A stretch of DNA of 64,000 bases from Phyllobacterium chamaecytisi (GCF_020164455.1 NZ_JAIQWW010000001.1:434001-498000), one strand, 5' to 3'; counted from the first letter of the stretch, positions 52,215 to 60,195 are shown. Translations and numbers: made by a program. Notes: generated from the sequence alone by a model not told the origin.

Positions 52215-52431
52215 CCTGCAGCTTCGTGCTTACCTCGATGCTGTCGAGGACTTCGAGTGCATCGACGTGCTGGCAGCCGTAGAGCGGTTTCGTCAGGGCG
52301 AGGTCAAGGAGGTCAACAAGGCCTATTGCCCGTCCACAGCTCAGCTCTGCGATGAGGTTCGGTACCGGAAGCAGATGCGGGAAATCATGGCCCGTGCCGG
52401 CATGAAGCCGGGACAGGCAGTAATTCAGTAG
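52129..52431 (+). CDS. Hypothetical replication-associated protein
   Basis: A 100-residue protein starting MNNSEKIEATKSLTKLFGSF. It includes LRAYLDAVEDFECIDVLAAV, a pattern found in small phage helicase-loader-like proteins. The start at 52129 has AAGGAAC upstream and overlaps the DUF1376 gene by 86 bases. Confidence 0.6.
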   Translation: MNNSEKIEATKSLTKLFGSFPQSPMSDPDLQLRAYLDAVEDFECIDVLAAVERFRQGEVKEVNKAYCPSTAQLCDEVRYRKQMREIMARAGMKPGQAVIQ

Positions 52432-52442
52432 GAGTGCGTTGC

Positions 52443-52769
52443 ATGGAACATGCAGAGAGTTCAGTAATGGCCAGCATCGAGGAGAGGGCAGATCGCATCA
52501 TCGCGGTTAGCCCGGCGCTGGCGAGGGAAATAGCGCGACGGTTTCATGTGGAGCCGTCAGGACTCACCCATCGCCAATCCGAGGCGTTGGCGTTCCTCAG
52601 AAATTTTCAGGCCACGCATGGTGTTGCCCCAACATACAGCGAAGCGGCTGAAGCTCTTGGCGTATCAAAAACAGCAGCGTTCCACATGATCCATCGACTG
52701 GAGAAGCGCGGTCACATCCGCATGCTTTCCAATCAATGCAGGTCGATCGCGTTCATCGAAGCAGCATAG
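52443..52769 (+). CDS. LexA-type DNA-binding domain protein
   Basis: A 108-residue protein that ends with a LexA N-terminal-like winged helix: THRQSEALAFLRNFQATHGV, APTYSEAAEALGVSKTAAFH, MIHRLEKRGHIRML. There is no peptidase domain. AGGAG lies eight bases before the ATG. It may repress or activate late or replication genes. Confidence 0.78.
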   Translation: MEHAESSVMASIEERADRIIAVSPALAREIARRFHVEPSGLTHRQSEALAFLRNFQATHGVAPTYSEAAEALGVSKTAAFHMIHRLEKRGHIRMLSNQCRSIAFIEAA

Positions 52770-52818
52770 ACCACGGGGAGGCGACGCCCCGAACATTTAA
52801 CGGACAGGACAGGACACA

Positions 52819-53400
52819 ATGGAAGCGGTGATTGACAAAGACAAGCATTGGTACGTGGTGAGAACCAACGTGAAGAGCGAGGAAAAGGCCTTTGCGAACA
52901 TCCGCAAGGCCGGATACGACACGTATTATCCTCGTCGACGGGTTGAGGTGCAGAATCGACGCACCCATACCTATAAAACGCTCGAAAACCCTTTGATGCC
53001 GCGATACCTATTCGTCGCTTTCTATGTCAGGGACAAGAGCTTCTATCGGGTGACTTGCTGCGACGGTGTCGAATGCATCCTTGGTGTTGATGGCCGTCCC
53101 ATCCAGGTATCTGCCAATAATGTGGAAAAGATTTACCTGGCTGAAATCGACATGAAGTTCGACGATACCCGAGCTGCGAGAATACATCGGCAAGAAGAGT
53201 TGGCATCAGAGAAGGAAAACACAGCGATGCAGTTTCCGGCCGGGCGCAATGTCTTTGTCACAGAAAAGGGAAATCCTTTTGCTACGTTCGGCGGTGTTGT
53301 TGAGGAAGTCACCAAATCCGGCAAGGTCATTGCACTGATAGAACTATTCGGGCGCATGACGGCGGTTCAGTTTGATGGTAAGCAATTGACACCAGCTTAG
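52819..53400 (+). CDS. NusG-like transcription factor (phage antiterminator candidate)
   Basis: A 193-residue NusG paralogue. The NGN domain spans about 10-105 (HWYVVRTNVKSEEKAFANIR, PLMPRYLFVAF) and the C-terminal KOW domain about 135-193 (GRNVFVTEKGNPFATFGGVV). NusG-family proteins ride RNA polymerase; specialised paralogues act as antiterminators. Placed last in the early region before tRNA and late genes, it may let transcription pass the terminators that follow. Confidence 0.85.
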   Translation: MEAVIDKDKHWYVVRTNVKSEEKAFANIRKAGYDTYYPRRRVEVQNRRTHTYKTLENPLMPRYLFVAFYVRDKSFYRVTCCDGVECILGVDGRPIQVSANNVEKIYLAEIDMKFDDTRAARIHRQEELASEKENTAMQFPAGRNVFVTEKGNPFATFGGVVEEVTKSGKVIALIELFGRMTAVQFDGKQLTPA

Positions 53401-53413
53401 GTGGAGGCTTTCC

Positions 53414-53587
53414 ATGAAAGACCCGAGAGAACTGGCAGCGCGTGCGCTGTGTCGAAAGGCCGGTAATCCAGAGAATACAAAGTTCGAAGGCAAGCCGATG
53501 TGGACGTCTTATCTCGATGAAGTTGAGACCGTGCTCGCCGCCGTGAATTATGACGAGCTCGTTGCTTCCTTGGCAAAGAAAGCATAA
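53414..53587 (+). CDS. Small hypothetical protein (57 aa)
   Basis: Begins MKDPRELAARALCRKAGNPE and ends ELVASLAKKA. GGAGG lies seven bases before the ATG. It lies 13 bases after the NusG-like gene. Function unknown; similar short proteins follow other phage early genes. Confidence 0.72.
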   Translation: MKDPRELAARALCRKAGNPENTKFEGKPMWTSYLDEVETVLAAVNYDELVASLAKKA

Positions 53588-53633
53588 TAGGTAGATATCC
53601 CCAGTATCTTGATAAAAATCCTTTTGTGTAGGA

Positions 53634-53668
53634 CGCAAATCAGTATATACGCGCATATGTGATTTGCG
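53634..53668. promoter_or_regulatory. Inverted repeat with AT-rich centre before the tRNA
   Basis: Perfect 9-base arms CGCAAATCA (53634-53642) and TGATTTGCG (53660-53668) flank GTATATACGCGCATATG. A -10-like TATATA lies inside with CTTTTG 17 bases upstream, so it could be a regulated late promoter as well as a hairpin. Confidence 0.45.
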
Positions 53669-53764
53669 CTGCCGCCGGACCTTAGTCATCGGGAACACTC
53701 GCCGGGCGCCTGGGAAGAGCTTCACGGCTTCCCGCCATGGAAAGCTATTCACCAAATTCAGTGT

Positions 53765-53841
53765 GTCGGAGTGGAGCAGTCTGGTAGCTCGTCAGGTTCA
53801 TAACCTGAAGGTCGCAGGTTCGAATCCTGTCTCCGCAACCA
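53765..53841 (+). tRNA. tRNA-Met (CAT), initiator-like, CCA encoded
   Basis: A 77-base tRNA with a D-arm (GGAGCAGTCTGGTAGCTCG) nearly identical to bacterial tRNA-fMet, anticodon loop TTCATAA, T-loop TTCGAAT and a 3' CCA in the DNA. Bases 1 and 2 (G, T) do not pair with 72 and 71 (A, C); lack of pairing at 1:72 is the hallmark of initiator tRNAs. Only two of the three usual G-C pairs at the bottom of the anticodon stem are kept (the third is A-T). Confidence 0.88.
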
Positions 53842-53892
53842 ATTGCCCGGTAGTGCTGCTGGAAAATGCAGATAGACCTCGACCGGGTAAGT

Positions 53893-53940
53893 GCCGCCAC
53901 CCATTGACCGCAGTCTATGCGATAGGGTGGCGGCCTTTCC
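53893..53940 (+). terminator. Terminator-like hairpin after the tRNA
   Basis: A 10-bp stem GCCGCCACCC (53893-53902) with GGGTGGCGGC (53925-53934), containing an inner CGCA/TGCG hairpin, followed by CTTTCC. The short T run makes termination only partial. Confidence 0.65.
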
Positions 53941-54420
53941 ATTCTTGCAGTCGGGTCTGGCCAATCCATCCGCCAAGACGTGCAAGGTCTCGTGGCCCGC
54001 GAGCGATAAAGGAACGGGCGAGCGCATGCCGGGCGTGCTTCTGTTGAGAAGCGATACGGGCGCCAGCGGGTCAGTGGCCTTCTCGTTTGGTGGCACCCTT
54101 GGAAGAGGTCTCCATGGCGGTAGGATCCCGCCCTGTCTGGCGAGAGACGGTAAACCTCGCATAGTTCCCAGCGCCGGCACACACCCCGGCTCACCTTCAT
54201 TTCGTTTCCGGTAAATCGGGATGCGGGGACATCAGGAACCGGCAGGTAAGTGCGCTCCCACAGGAGGCCAGAAGCCTGATAGCGAGGCGCGGAACGGGTA
54301 TCATACCGGTCTACGGCGTGGAGTGGGGAAGCCCCAGTCTCGAAGTTTCGCCACATGGTGGCAGGGATGGCCAGTAATCGCGGATCAGAATGCCGTGGTG
54401 AATACCATCCCAATCTGTCC
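53941..54420 (+). ncRNA. Candidate large structured phage RNA with a 16S-rRNA-like module
   Basis: About 480 bases without a credible gene, between the tRNA terminator hairpin and the terminator at 54422. Many local hairpins are visible: GCTTCT/AGAAGC with a GTTG loop (54037-54052), GGCGG/CCGCC (54116-54132), TGGGG/CCCCA (54324-54336) and a 3' domain closed by GGGATGG/CCATCCC (54364-54411). The last one carries a 16S helix-43-like sequence. Location beside a phage tRNA is typical of giant phage RNAs such as GOLLD and ROOL, but I cannot say it is one. Strand is inferred from the rRNA sense and the terminator. Confidence 0.6.
54368..54411 (+). ncRNA. 16S rRNA helix 43-like segment
   Basis: Matches bases roughly 1340-1388 (E. 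coli numbering) of 16S rRNA: CAGTAATCG, GGATCAGAATGCC and GGTGAATAC appear in order with the same spacing. By hand against remembered E. coli 16S, 37 of 44 positions agree. The helix 43 stem is kept by changes on both sides (CGCGG with CCGTG, where E. coli has CGTGG with CCACG). The similarity stops at TCCC. Confidence 0.8.
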
Positions 54421-54421
54421 G

Positions 54422-54442
54422 CCCCGCCTTGTGCGGGGCTTT
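54422..54442 (+). terminator. Terminator before the small late genes
   Basis: CCCCGC (54422-54427) and GCGGGG (54433-54438) with a CTTGT loop, followed by CTTT. It would end the preceding RNA. Confidence 0.65.
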
Positions 54443-54457
54443 CATTGGAGAGCAGTG

Positions 54458-54637
54458 ATGAACGCGTGCAACTGCATCGGCCCTCAAAACGGCAATCCAC
54501 TCTGCCCCTGCATGATGCGCGGCGTCACCGTTGAAAACGGGCGTTATGTCCAGAAGACAGATCTCGGTCCCGCACCTGCAGAGGTAGGCGGGAAATCATG
54601 GCTCACCCGTCAACCTGCGAAAAGGAAACTGACATGA
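54458..54637 (+). CDS. Small Cys-rich hypothetical protein (59 aa)
   Basis: Begins MNACNCIGPQNGNPLCPCMM, with Cys pairs, and ends in a basic tail. GGAGAG lies before the ATG. Function unknown. Its stop overlaps the next start (ATGA). Confidence 0.68.
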   Translation: MNACNCIGPQNGNPLCPCMMRGVTVENGRYVQKTDLGPAPAEVGGKSWLTRQPAKRKLT

Positions 54638-54843
54638 CTACGACTGTAATCGTTAAGGCAAATCACGGCTGGCCGGTTGATGTAACGCCACGCGATCCAA
54701 AGACGGGCGAAGCGTTGGATCACTATCCGACACAGCGCGTCGAGCCAAACACCGAACGCATGGTCCACGTTCACTCGGGTATGGATCTGCTTATTCATGA
54801 AGTCCAGCCGGACGAAATCAAAAGCGACGACGACGGCGCTTAA
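54634..54843 (+). CDS. Small hypothetical phage protein (69 aa)
   Basis: Begins MTTTVIVKANHGWPVDVTPR and has an acidic end (EIKSDDDGA). All-beta by appearance. Start at 54634 by ATGA overlap. Function unknown. Confidence 0.7.
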   Translation: MTTTVIVKANHGWPVDVTPRDPKTGEALDHYPTQRVEPNTERMVHVHSGMDLLIHEVQPDEIKSDDDGA

Positions 54844-54926
54844 CACCATCCCCCGCACCTCATAGTGCGCTTGCGGCGGCCTTTCGGGTCGCCGTTCTCA
54901 TTTCACCAACCCGAAAGGAACCAAGC
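54844..54926 (+). terminator. Short intergenic with a hairpin
   Basis: GGCGGCC and GGTCGCC around CTTTC (near 54874-54893) form a hairpin followed by GTTCTCATTT. Weak terminator at best. CCGAAAGGAACC before 54927 holds the next gene's ribosome binding site. Confidence 0.4.
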
Positions 54927-55232
54927 ATGCGAATGTTTCGAAGTATCATGTTCTGCAGTCTGGCAATGTTTGCCGCTGCCATCATTTATGTGACGCCCTC
55001 CAGTGCGGAATATCACCGCTCAGATGCTGGAATCTACAGCCTGGCATTCACCGACTTCGACTATATGGCTCCGCTGGCCGTGCACATTGATGTGGAACGC
55101 CTCGCTGTTGTCCATGCCGATGATCCCATGAAATTGGTCAAATCGCGAAGTATCGGCATTCTCAAGCCGGTCTATCAGGCTTCGCTCATCACCGACGGTC
55201 AGAACCTCATCGATCTTCGAATGCGCTGCTAG
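54927..55232 (+). CDS. Exported hypothetical protein
   Basis: A 101-residue protein with a signal peptide (about 1-27, ending SSAEY). No domain recognised. AAAGGAA precedes the ATG. It could act in the cell envelope during lysis or exclusion, but nothing specific supports this. Confidence 0.65.
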   Translation: MRMFRSIMFCSLAMFAAAIIYVTPSSAEYHRSDAGIYSLAFTDFDYMAPLAVHIDVERLAVVHADDPMKLVKSRSIGILKPVYQASLITDGQNLIDLRMRC

Positions 55233-55335
55233 CGTCTCTAAATCGAGCCGGGTGCCACAACGCGCCCGGTTCTTCCGATGTTCATCTCTGCTTCCTCGAA
55301 TCGAGGACGAAGAAATTAACATAGGGGTTTCAATC

Positions 55336-55524
55336 ATGGGTGATATCGGCGGTGCATTCAAAATGCTCCTGATAGTTGCATGCTTCGGTCTCGCCTTCAT
55401 CGGCTCAATGGCTGTTAGCGCACTCGTGGCCATATTCGCTCCTGTCAGCATCTTCTATGCAATTGGCTTTGCTTTGCTCGTTAGCACGCTCGCCAGCTTC
55501 TACGTTTCGGCAAAGGTGCAGTGA
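55336..55524 (+). CDS. Small membrane protein with two TM helices, holin-like
   Basis: A 62-residue protein starting MGDIGGAFKMLLIVACFGLA. Two hydrophobic helices with a short turn (IGSMAVSALVAIFAPVSIF) make it a possible holin by size and topology. No endolysin gene is adjacent, so this stays a guess. A longer in-frame reading upstream is not protein-like. Confidence 0.6.
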   Translation: MGDIGGAFKMLLIVACFGLAFIGSMAVSALVAIFAPVSIFYAIGFALLVSTLASFYVSAKVQ

Positions 55525-55904
55525 TGATCAATCGGGTACGTCGCAAGCCAGGTGGAGAAGTTCGCCAGCAAATCCGCGAAGCTATCCTTGCAGATTATAC
55601 CGCAGGTGTTCCGGTTGGTGAGATTGCTCAACGCCACAACGTCTCGGGTAGCTATCCTACGATTTTGGCTCGGCGCCATGGATTGACGCGTCGATCGAAT
55701 GAAGTGACCAAGGCAATCAAGGCTGCAAAGATTGCCAAGCGCGAAGCGGAAAATGCTCCAGCGCCAAAGGTAGCCGCGCCTTGTCCGGTCAATGAAGTTC
55801 TTCGCCTGTCCGCCAAAGGAATAGGCATTTCAGCTATCGGTGCTTTGCTTCGCTGCTCATACCGCGATGTGATGGCAGCCCTGGATATGGGAGAGACAGC
55901 ATGA
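55521..55904 (+). CDS. HTH-domain phage protein
   Basis: A 127-residue basic protein. IREAILADYTAGVPVGEIAQ then RHNVSGSYPTILARRHGLTR is a helix-turn-helix like those of transposases and small terminases; a second HTH-like piece is VLRLSAKGIGISAIGALLRC. The GTG at 55521 overlaps the previous stop; ATG follows as the next codon. Confidence 0.72.
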   Translation: MMINRVRRKPGGEVRQQIREAILADYTAGVPVGEIAQRHNVSGSYPTILARRHGLTRRSNEVTKAIKAAKIAKREAENAPAPKVAAPCPVNEVLRLSAKGIGISAIGALLRCSYRDVMAALDMGETA

Positions 55905-56161
55905 ACCGGCGCTCACTCCTCGCATTCATCGGCCTTGCTCCCATTGCTGGAGTAGCGGCTGCGCTGCCACGGCCGGCAGACCCGGTGAAACTCGCTGGTA
56001 CCGGCGGTCGTGAGGTGAAATTTACCTTCCCACCCAATCCCGAGGCGGATGATTATCTCAAGCAATACTTGCATGAGTGCTACGGCAATCGACGGCCGTT
56101 CATTTTCAAGGATGGTGTTTTGGTGCTGGAGAATGCTCGCATCAACGATATCTACCGGTAG
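55901..56161 (+). CDS. Exported hypothetical protein with twin-arginine-like start
   Basis: An 86-residue protein beginning MNRRSLLAFIGLAPIAGVAA, a short RR plus hydrophobic signal. The rest is not recognised (LKQYLHECYGNRRPFIFKDG). ATGA overlap with the previous gene. Confidence 0.68.
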   Translation: MNRRSLLAFIGLAPIAGVAAALPRPADPVKLAGTGGREVKFTFPPNPEADDYLKQYLHECYGNRRPFIFKDGVLVLENARINDIYR

Positions 56162-56166
56162 ATCGC

Positions 56167-56796
56167 ATGTTCATGTCCCGTCCCATACCCCCGGAGAGCA
56201 TCACGTCCATTGATGCCAGGATAACCTTTGCTCCGGCTCCTGAATTGGTCGAGTGGGCAAGGGCTACCTTCATTGAGGATGATGGCAAGTTGCACAACCC
56301 AGATCACTTCCATTTGCAGTCGGCTTCCATCGGCATGCTCTGGACCAACGTGAGCAACAGCCGCAAAGGCCGTCGCATCGTCGGTCAATGTGAAGAGGGT
56401 CAGCCATCCGGCATGATGGGCAAATGGGGCAAGGCTCGGGCGGAAGAGCAGATCATCGGATGGTTCGGTCACGTGCCGGATTTCATTCTGACCTTCGAGG
56501 CTGAATACGCCATGTCCTGCAGTGATGCTGAATTCTGCGCACTGGTTGAGCACGAGCTGTATCACGCTGCGCAAGAGACTGATCCTTTCGGTGCCCCGAA
56601 GTTCCGTAAGTCGACAGGACTGCCAGCATATACCCTGAGAGGACACGACATCGAGGAGTTCATCGGTGTTGTCCGTCGTTATGGGGCAGATGCTTCACAT
56701 GTTCGCGCACTGGTCGATGCAGCCAATGCAGGGCCAGAGATCGCCAATGTCCGTATCGCTCATGCATGCGGTACCTGTCAGTTGCGTGCCGCTTGA
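56167..56796 (+). CDS. Putative phage metallopeptidase
   Basis: A 209-residue protein with a zinc-peptidase core: CALVEHELYHAAQETDPFG supplies HExxH, and GHDIEEFIGVVRRYG follows with further acidic residues. It matches the phage metallopeptidase family found near terminase genes. The C-terminal CGTCQ may also bind metal. The substrate is unknown. Start is at 56167 or 56173; the stretch before is the previous gene. Confidence 0.8.
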   Translation: MFMSRPIPPESITSIDARITFAPAPELVEWARATFIEDDGKLHNPDHFHLQSASIGMLWTNVSNSRKGRRIVGQCEEGQPSGMMGKWGKARAEEQIIGWFGHVPDFILTFEAEYAMSCSDAEFCALVEHELYHAAQETDPFGAPKFRKSTGLPAYTLRGHDIEEFIGVVRRYGADASHVRALVDAANAGPEIANVRIAHACGTCQLRAA

Positions 56797-56821
56797 TTGC
56801 TTGATGGATACTTGATCGACC

Positions 56822-57286
56822 ATGGCCAAGGGAAAATTGTCAGTCGAGCAGCAAACCTTCGTTGTTCAGTCGCTTGCATGCTTCGACACTCCGATGGTTG
56901 TCGTCGCTGCACTCAAGAAGGACTTCAACGTCGTCGTCAGCGCACAGGCCGTAGAGGTTTACGATCCGAACAAGCGGGCTGGTCGGAAACTGTCAATGCG
57001 GTGGCGGGCACTGTTCGAAGAGACGCGTAAGACTTTCCTCGCGGATACTGCGACGATCGCGATCTCTCATCGCGCTGTTCGTTTGCGTGCTCTCCAGCGT
57101 ATGGCGGACAAGGCTGAGACGCAGGGAAACATGGTCCTCGCATCATCGCTGCTAAAGCAGGCTGCTGAAGAAGTTGGCGGATCGTACACCAACCGGCGCG
57201 AACTGACCGGGAAGGATGGAAAGGACCTACCGACGGCGGTGCCAGCGGTGACGATATTCCAGTTGCCCGATAATGGCAGGAGCTAG
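56822..57286 (+). CDS. Terminase small subunit-like protein (DUF2280)
   Basis: A 154-residue protein directly before the large terminase. The start (GKLSVEQQTFVVQSLACFDT) and the HTH-like middle (VVAALKKDFNVVVSAQAVEV) fit DUF2280 proteins, which take the small-terminase position in many phages. It would recognise phage DNA for packaging. Overlaps terL by 14 bases. Confidence 0.8.
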   Translation: MAKGKLSVEQQTFVVQSLACFDTPMVVVAALKKDFNVVVSAQAVEVYDPNKRAGRKLSMRWRALFEETRKTFLADTATIAISHRAVRLRALQRMADKAETQGNMVLASSLLKQAAEEVGGSYTNRRELTGKDGKDLPTAVPAVTIFQLPDNGRS

Positions 57287-58667
57287 CGCAGGGCAGGTCG
57301 CCCAAACCATCATCCGGCCGCAAGCGGGACCACAGACGACATTCCTCGCTTCTCCGGCTGATATTGCTATCTATGGCGGATCGGCAGGAGGCGGCAAGAC
57401 GTGGGCGCTTCTCATGGAGCCGCTGCGCCATGTGGCCAATCCACAGTTCGGTGCAGTGTTCTTTCGGCGCACCACGGTGCAGGTCAGAAACGAGGGCGGT
57501 CTTTGGGACGAGAGTGAAAAGCTCTACCCGCTCATGGGGGCGCAACCGAAGGAACATAACCTTCAGTGGAAGTTCCCTTCCGGTTCGGCTCTTTCGTTTG
57601 CTCACCTCGAGCATGACAAGACCGTACGCAACTGGCAGGGCTCGCAGATCCCGCTGCTCTGCTTCGATGAGTTGACGCACTTCAGCGCGAAGCAGTTCTG
57701 GTACATGGTTTCGCGTAACCGCTCGATGAGCGGCGTTCGCGGGTATATCAGGGCAACTTGCAATCCTGATGCTGATAGTTGGGTCGCTGGCTTCATTTCG
57801 TGGTGGATCAACCAGGACACCGGATTTGCCATTCCAGAACGTGCCGGCATCCTGCGTTGGTTCGTGCGCATTGGTGATGCGATCATCTGGGCCGATCAAC
57901 CACAGGATCTTGCAGACTACAGACAGCCAGACGGGACACCAATCCCGCCGAAGTCTGTCACGTTCATTCCGGCCAAGCTGACCGATAACGCCGCGCTCAT
58001 GGCGGCTGATCCCGGCTACATGGCCAACCTCATGGCTCTGCCAACGGTAGAGCGGGAACGCCTACTCGGCGGCAACTGGAAAATTCGCCCCGCCGCTGGT
58101 CTCTACTTCCAGCGCGCTTGGTGTCAGGTCGTTGATGCTCTTCCGACGGACATCACTTGGATACGCGGATGGGACTTGGCAGGAACGCCGAAGATCGAAG
58201 GTAACGACCCGGATTGGACGTGCGGTACCAAGATGGGCAAGACACGGGATGGTCGGTATTTCATTGCCGATCACCGCAGGGACAGAACAAGCCCGGCCGG
58301 TGTCGAGCGCATGATCAAGAACACGGCTGATGCAGACGGCACGAACGTCCGTATTTCATTGCCGCAGGATCCGGGGCAGGCGGGCAAGAGCCAGGTCGCA
58401 ACACTGACCAAGCTGCTCGCTGGCTACAATGTCCGGTCATCTCCCGAATCCGGTGACAAGATCACTCGTTTCGGCGGGTTTTCGGCACAGGCTGAAGCCG
58501 GGAACGTCTTCGTTCTTCGCGGTAACTGGAATGAGACTTGGTTCACAGAGCTCGAAAGCTTCCCTGAAGCCGAACATGACGATGATGCAGACAGCACGAG
58601 CCGAGCCTTCAACGCCCTGTTGGATGGCTCTACCGCGGCTTTGTTTGGCACGTATGGAAATCGATAA
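57273..58667 (+). CDS. terL: Terminase large subunit
   Basis: A 464-residue packaging motor. ATPase domain: Walker A GGSAGGGKT (35-43), Walker B LLCFDEL, coupling motif RATCNPD. Nuclease domain: WDLAGTP and later acidic residues (PEAEHDDDADS). It is shorter than many terminases but has both domains. The stop overlaps the portal start by one base (TAATG). Confidence 0.95.
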   Translation: MAGASAGQVAQTIIRPQAGPQTTFLASPADIAIYGGSAGGGKTWALLMEPLRHVANPQFGAVFFRRTTVQVRNEGGLWDESEKLYPLMGAQPKEHNLQWKFPSGSALSFAHLEHDKTVRNWQGSQIPLLCFDELTHFSAKQFWYMVSRNRSMSGVRGYIRATCNPDADSWVAGFISWWINQDTGFAIPERAGILRWFVRIGDAIIWADQPQDLADYRQPDGTPIPPKSVTFIPAKLTDNAALMAADPGYMANLMALPTVERERLLGGNWKIRPAAGLYFQRAWCQVVDALPTDITWIRGWDLAGTPKIEGNDPDWTCGTKMGKTRDGRYFIADHRRDRTSPAGVERMIKNTADADGTNVRISLPQDPGQAGKSQVATLTKLLAGYNVRSSPESGDKITRFGGFSAQAEAGNVFVLRGNWNETWFTELESFPEAEHDDDADSTSRAFNALLDGSTAALFGTYGNR

Positions 58668-60187
58668 TGACCGATAAGCAACCCAACGCGACGAGCAGTG
58701 ATTTTGACGCCATGAGTTCGTACTGGACCATGGTGTCAACGATCCTTGCCGGCGCGGATGCCATGCGTAAGGCCAAGCAGTATCTGCCGAAGTTCCCGAA
58801 CGAGACAGAGACCGATTACGAGTTCCGTCGCAAGAACAGCAAGTTCACCAATATCTTTCGTGATATCGTTGAGAACCTGGCAGCGAAGCCTTTCTCAAAG
58901 GAAGTCGCGCTTGGCGACAAGGTTACAGAGCGGATCAAGACCCTTGCCGAGAACATCACCGGGCAGGGGGACAGCCTGCATGTTTTTGCGGCTAATACCT
59001 TCTTCCATGGCATTTCCTACGCCGTTGACTGGATCCTTGTCGACTATACCAAGAACGTTCCTGCCAACGTCACGGTTCAGCAGGAGAAGGAACTCGGCGC
59101 CCGTCCGTATTGGGTACGGGTACCGGCGCAGAACTTGATTGCAGCCTATTCCGAGATGGTGGGCGGCGTTGAGACCTTCGTCCATGTCCGCATCAAGGAA
59201 GATGCGACGGAACGTGACGGCTATGGCGAAAAGACGGTTGAGCGGGTCCGCGTCCTCAATCGTGAGTTGACCCGCGATGAAAAGGGCGAGGTGATCTCCG
59301 CCGCTGATGCAACGTGGGAAGTCTGGGAAAAGCAGAAGGATGCAGCCGGCAAGGAAACTTGGGCTTCGGTCGGTGCTGGCCCGATCACGATCAAGGAAAT
59401 CCCGCTTGTCCCGTTCCTCACCGGTCGACGCCTCGGTCATTCATGGCAGGTCGTTCCGCCGCTTCAGGATGCGGCCGATCTCCAGATTGAGCACTATCAG
59501 CAAGAGTCTGGCCTGAAGTACGCCAAGGAGTTGACCTGCTTCCCGATGCTCGCCGGTAACGGTGTGTCTCCGGCCATGGGCGAAGATGGCAAGCCGCTTG
59601 CCGTCCCGGTCGGTCCGAAGTCGGTTTTGTACGCTCCGGCCAATGGCGCTGGCGACCATGGCGAGTGGAAGTTCATCGAGCCATCGGCTCAATCCCTTAA
59701 GTTCCTTGCCGATGATGTGAAGGAGACGGGCCAGCAGCTTCGTGAGCTTGGTCGCCAGCCGCTGACCGCTCAGACCGGCAATCTCACTGTGGTTACGACC
59801 GTGTTTGCCGCCCAGAAGGGTAACAGCGCGATCCAGGCATGGGCCCTGAACCTCAAGGATGCGCTTGAGAACGCAATGCGGCTGACCGCGCTATGGTTGA
59901 ACGAGGAAGTCGAGGCCGAAGTCACGGTGCACACCGATTTCGACGTCGAGACAGACAGCGTCGAAGGGATGAAAGTCGTTCTCGAAATGAAGAAGGACAG
60001 CCTGATCTCGCGCACCGCGTCTATCACGGAAGCCAAGCGCCGCAACATCCTGTCGCCTGAATATGACGGTGAAGCCGACATGGAACTCATTCTCGAGGAA
60101 GTGCCGGGCGAGGATACCGAGGCCGATATCACTGGATCGCAGACACCTCCGACCAAGCAGCCGATCATTCCGGCACAAACCGTATAG
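58667..60187 (+). CDS. Portal protein (DUF4055)
   Basis: A 506-residue portal of the DUF4055 type, forming the DNA entry ring in the capsid. Recognised from WTMVSTILAGADAMRKAKQY, FRRKNSKFTNIFRDIVENLA and the C-terminal helical region (LGRQPLTAQTGNLTVVT). Position right after terL supports this. The tail is disordered and Pro/Thr-rich. Confidence 0.9.
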   Translation: MTDKQPNATSSDFDAMSSYWTMVSTILAGADAMRKAKQYLPKFPNETETDYEFRRKNSKFTNIFRDIVENLAAKPFSKEVALGDKVTERIKTLAENITGQGDSLHVFAANTFFHGISYAVDWILVDYTKNVPANVTVQQEKELGARPYWVRVPAQNLIAAYSEMVGGVETFVHVRIKEDATERDGYGEKTVERVRVLNRELTRDEKGEVISAADATWEVWEKQKDAAGKETWASVGAGPITIKEIPLVPFLTGRRLGHSWQVVPPLQDAADLQIEHYQQESGLKYAKELTCFPMLAGNGVSPAMGEDGKPLAVPVGPKSVLYAPANGAGDHGEWKFIEPSAQSLKFLADDVKETGQQLRELGRQPLTAQTGNLTVVTTVFAAQKGNSAIQAWALNLKDALENAMRLTALWLNEEVEAEVTVHTDFDVETDSVEGMKVVLEMKKDSLISRTASITEAKRRNILSPEYDGEADMELILEEVPGEDTEADITGSQTPPTKQPIIPAQTV

Positions 60188-60195
60188 GAACCGCC

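Noticed and set aside
53745-54500. Long minus-strand reading frame over the tRNA and structured RNA
   Set aside because: Its end is the familiar mistranslation of a tRNA (GCGDRIRTCDLQVMNL) and the rest is Arg/Ser/Pro-rich without domains. The rRNA-like segment and tRNA explain the region better.
55336-55524. Firm assignment of the two-helix protein as the holin
   Set aside because: Size and topology fit, but no endolysin or spanin lies near and many small membrane proteins look alike. Left as holin-like only.
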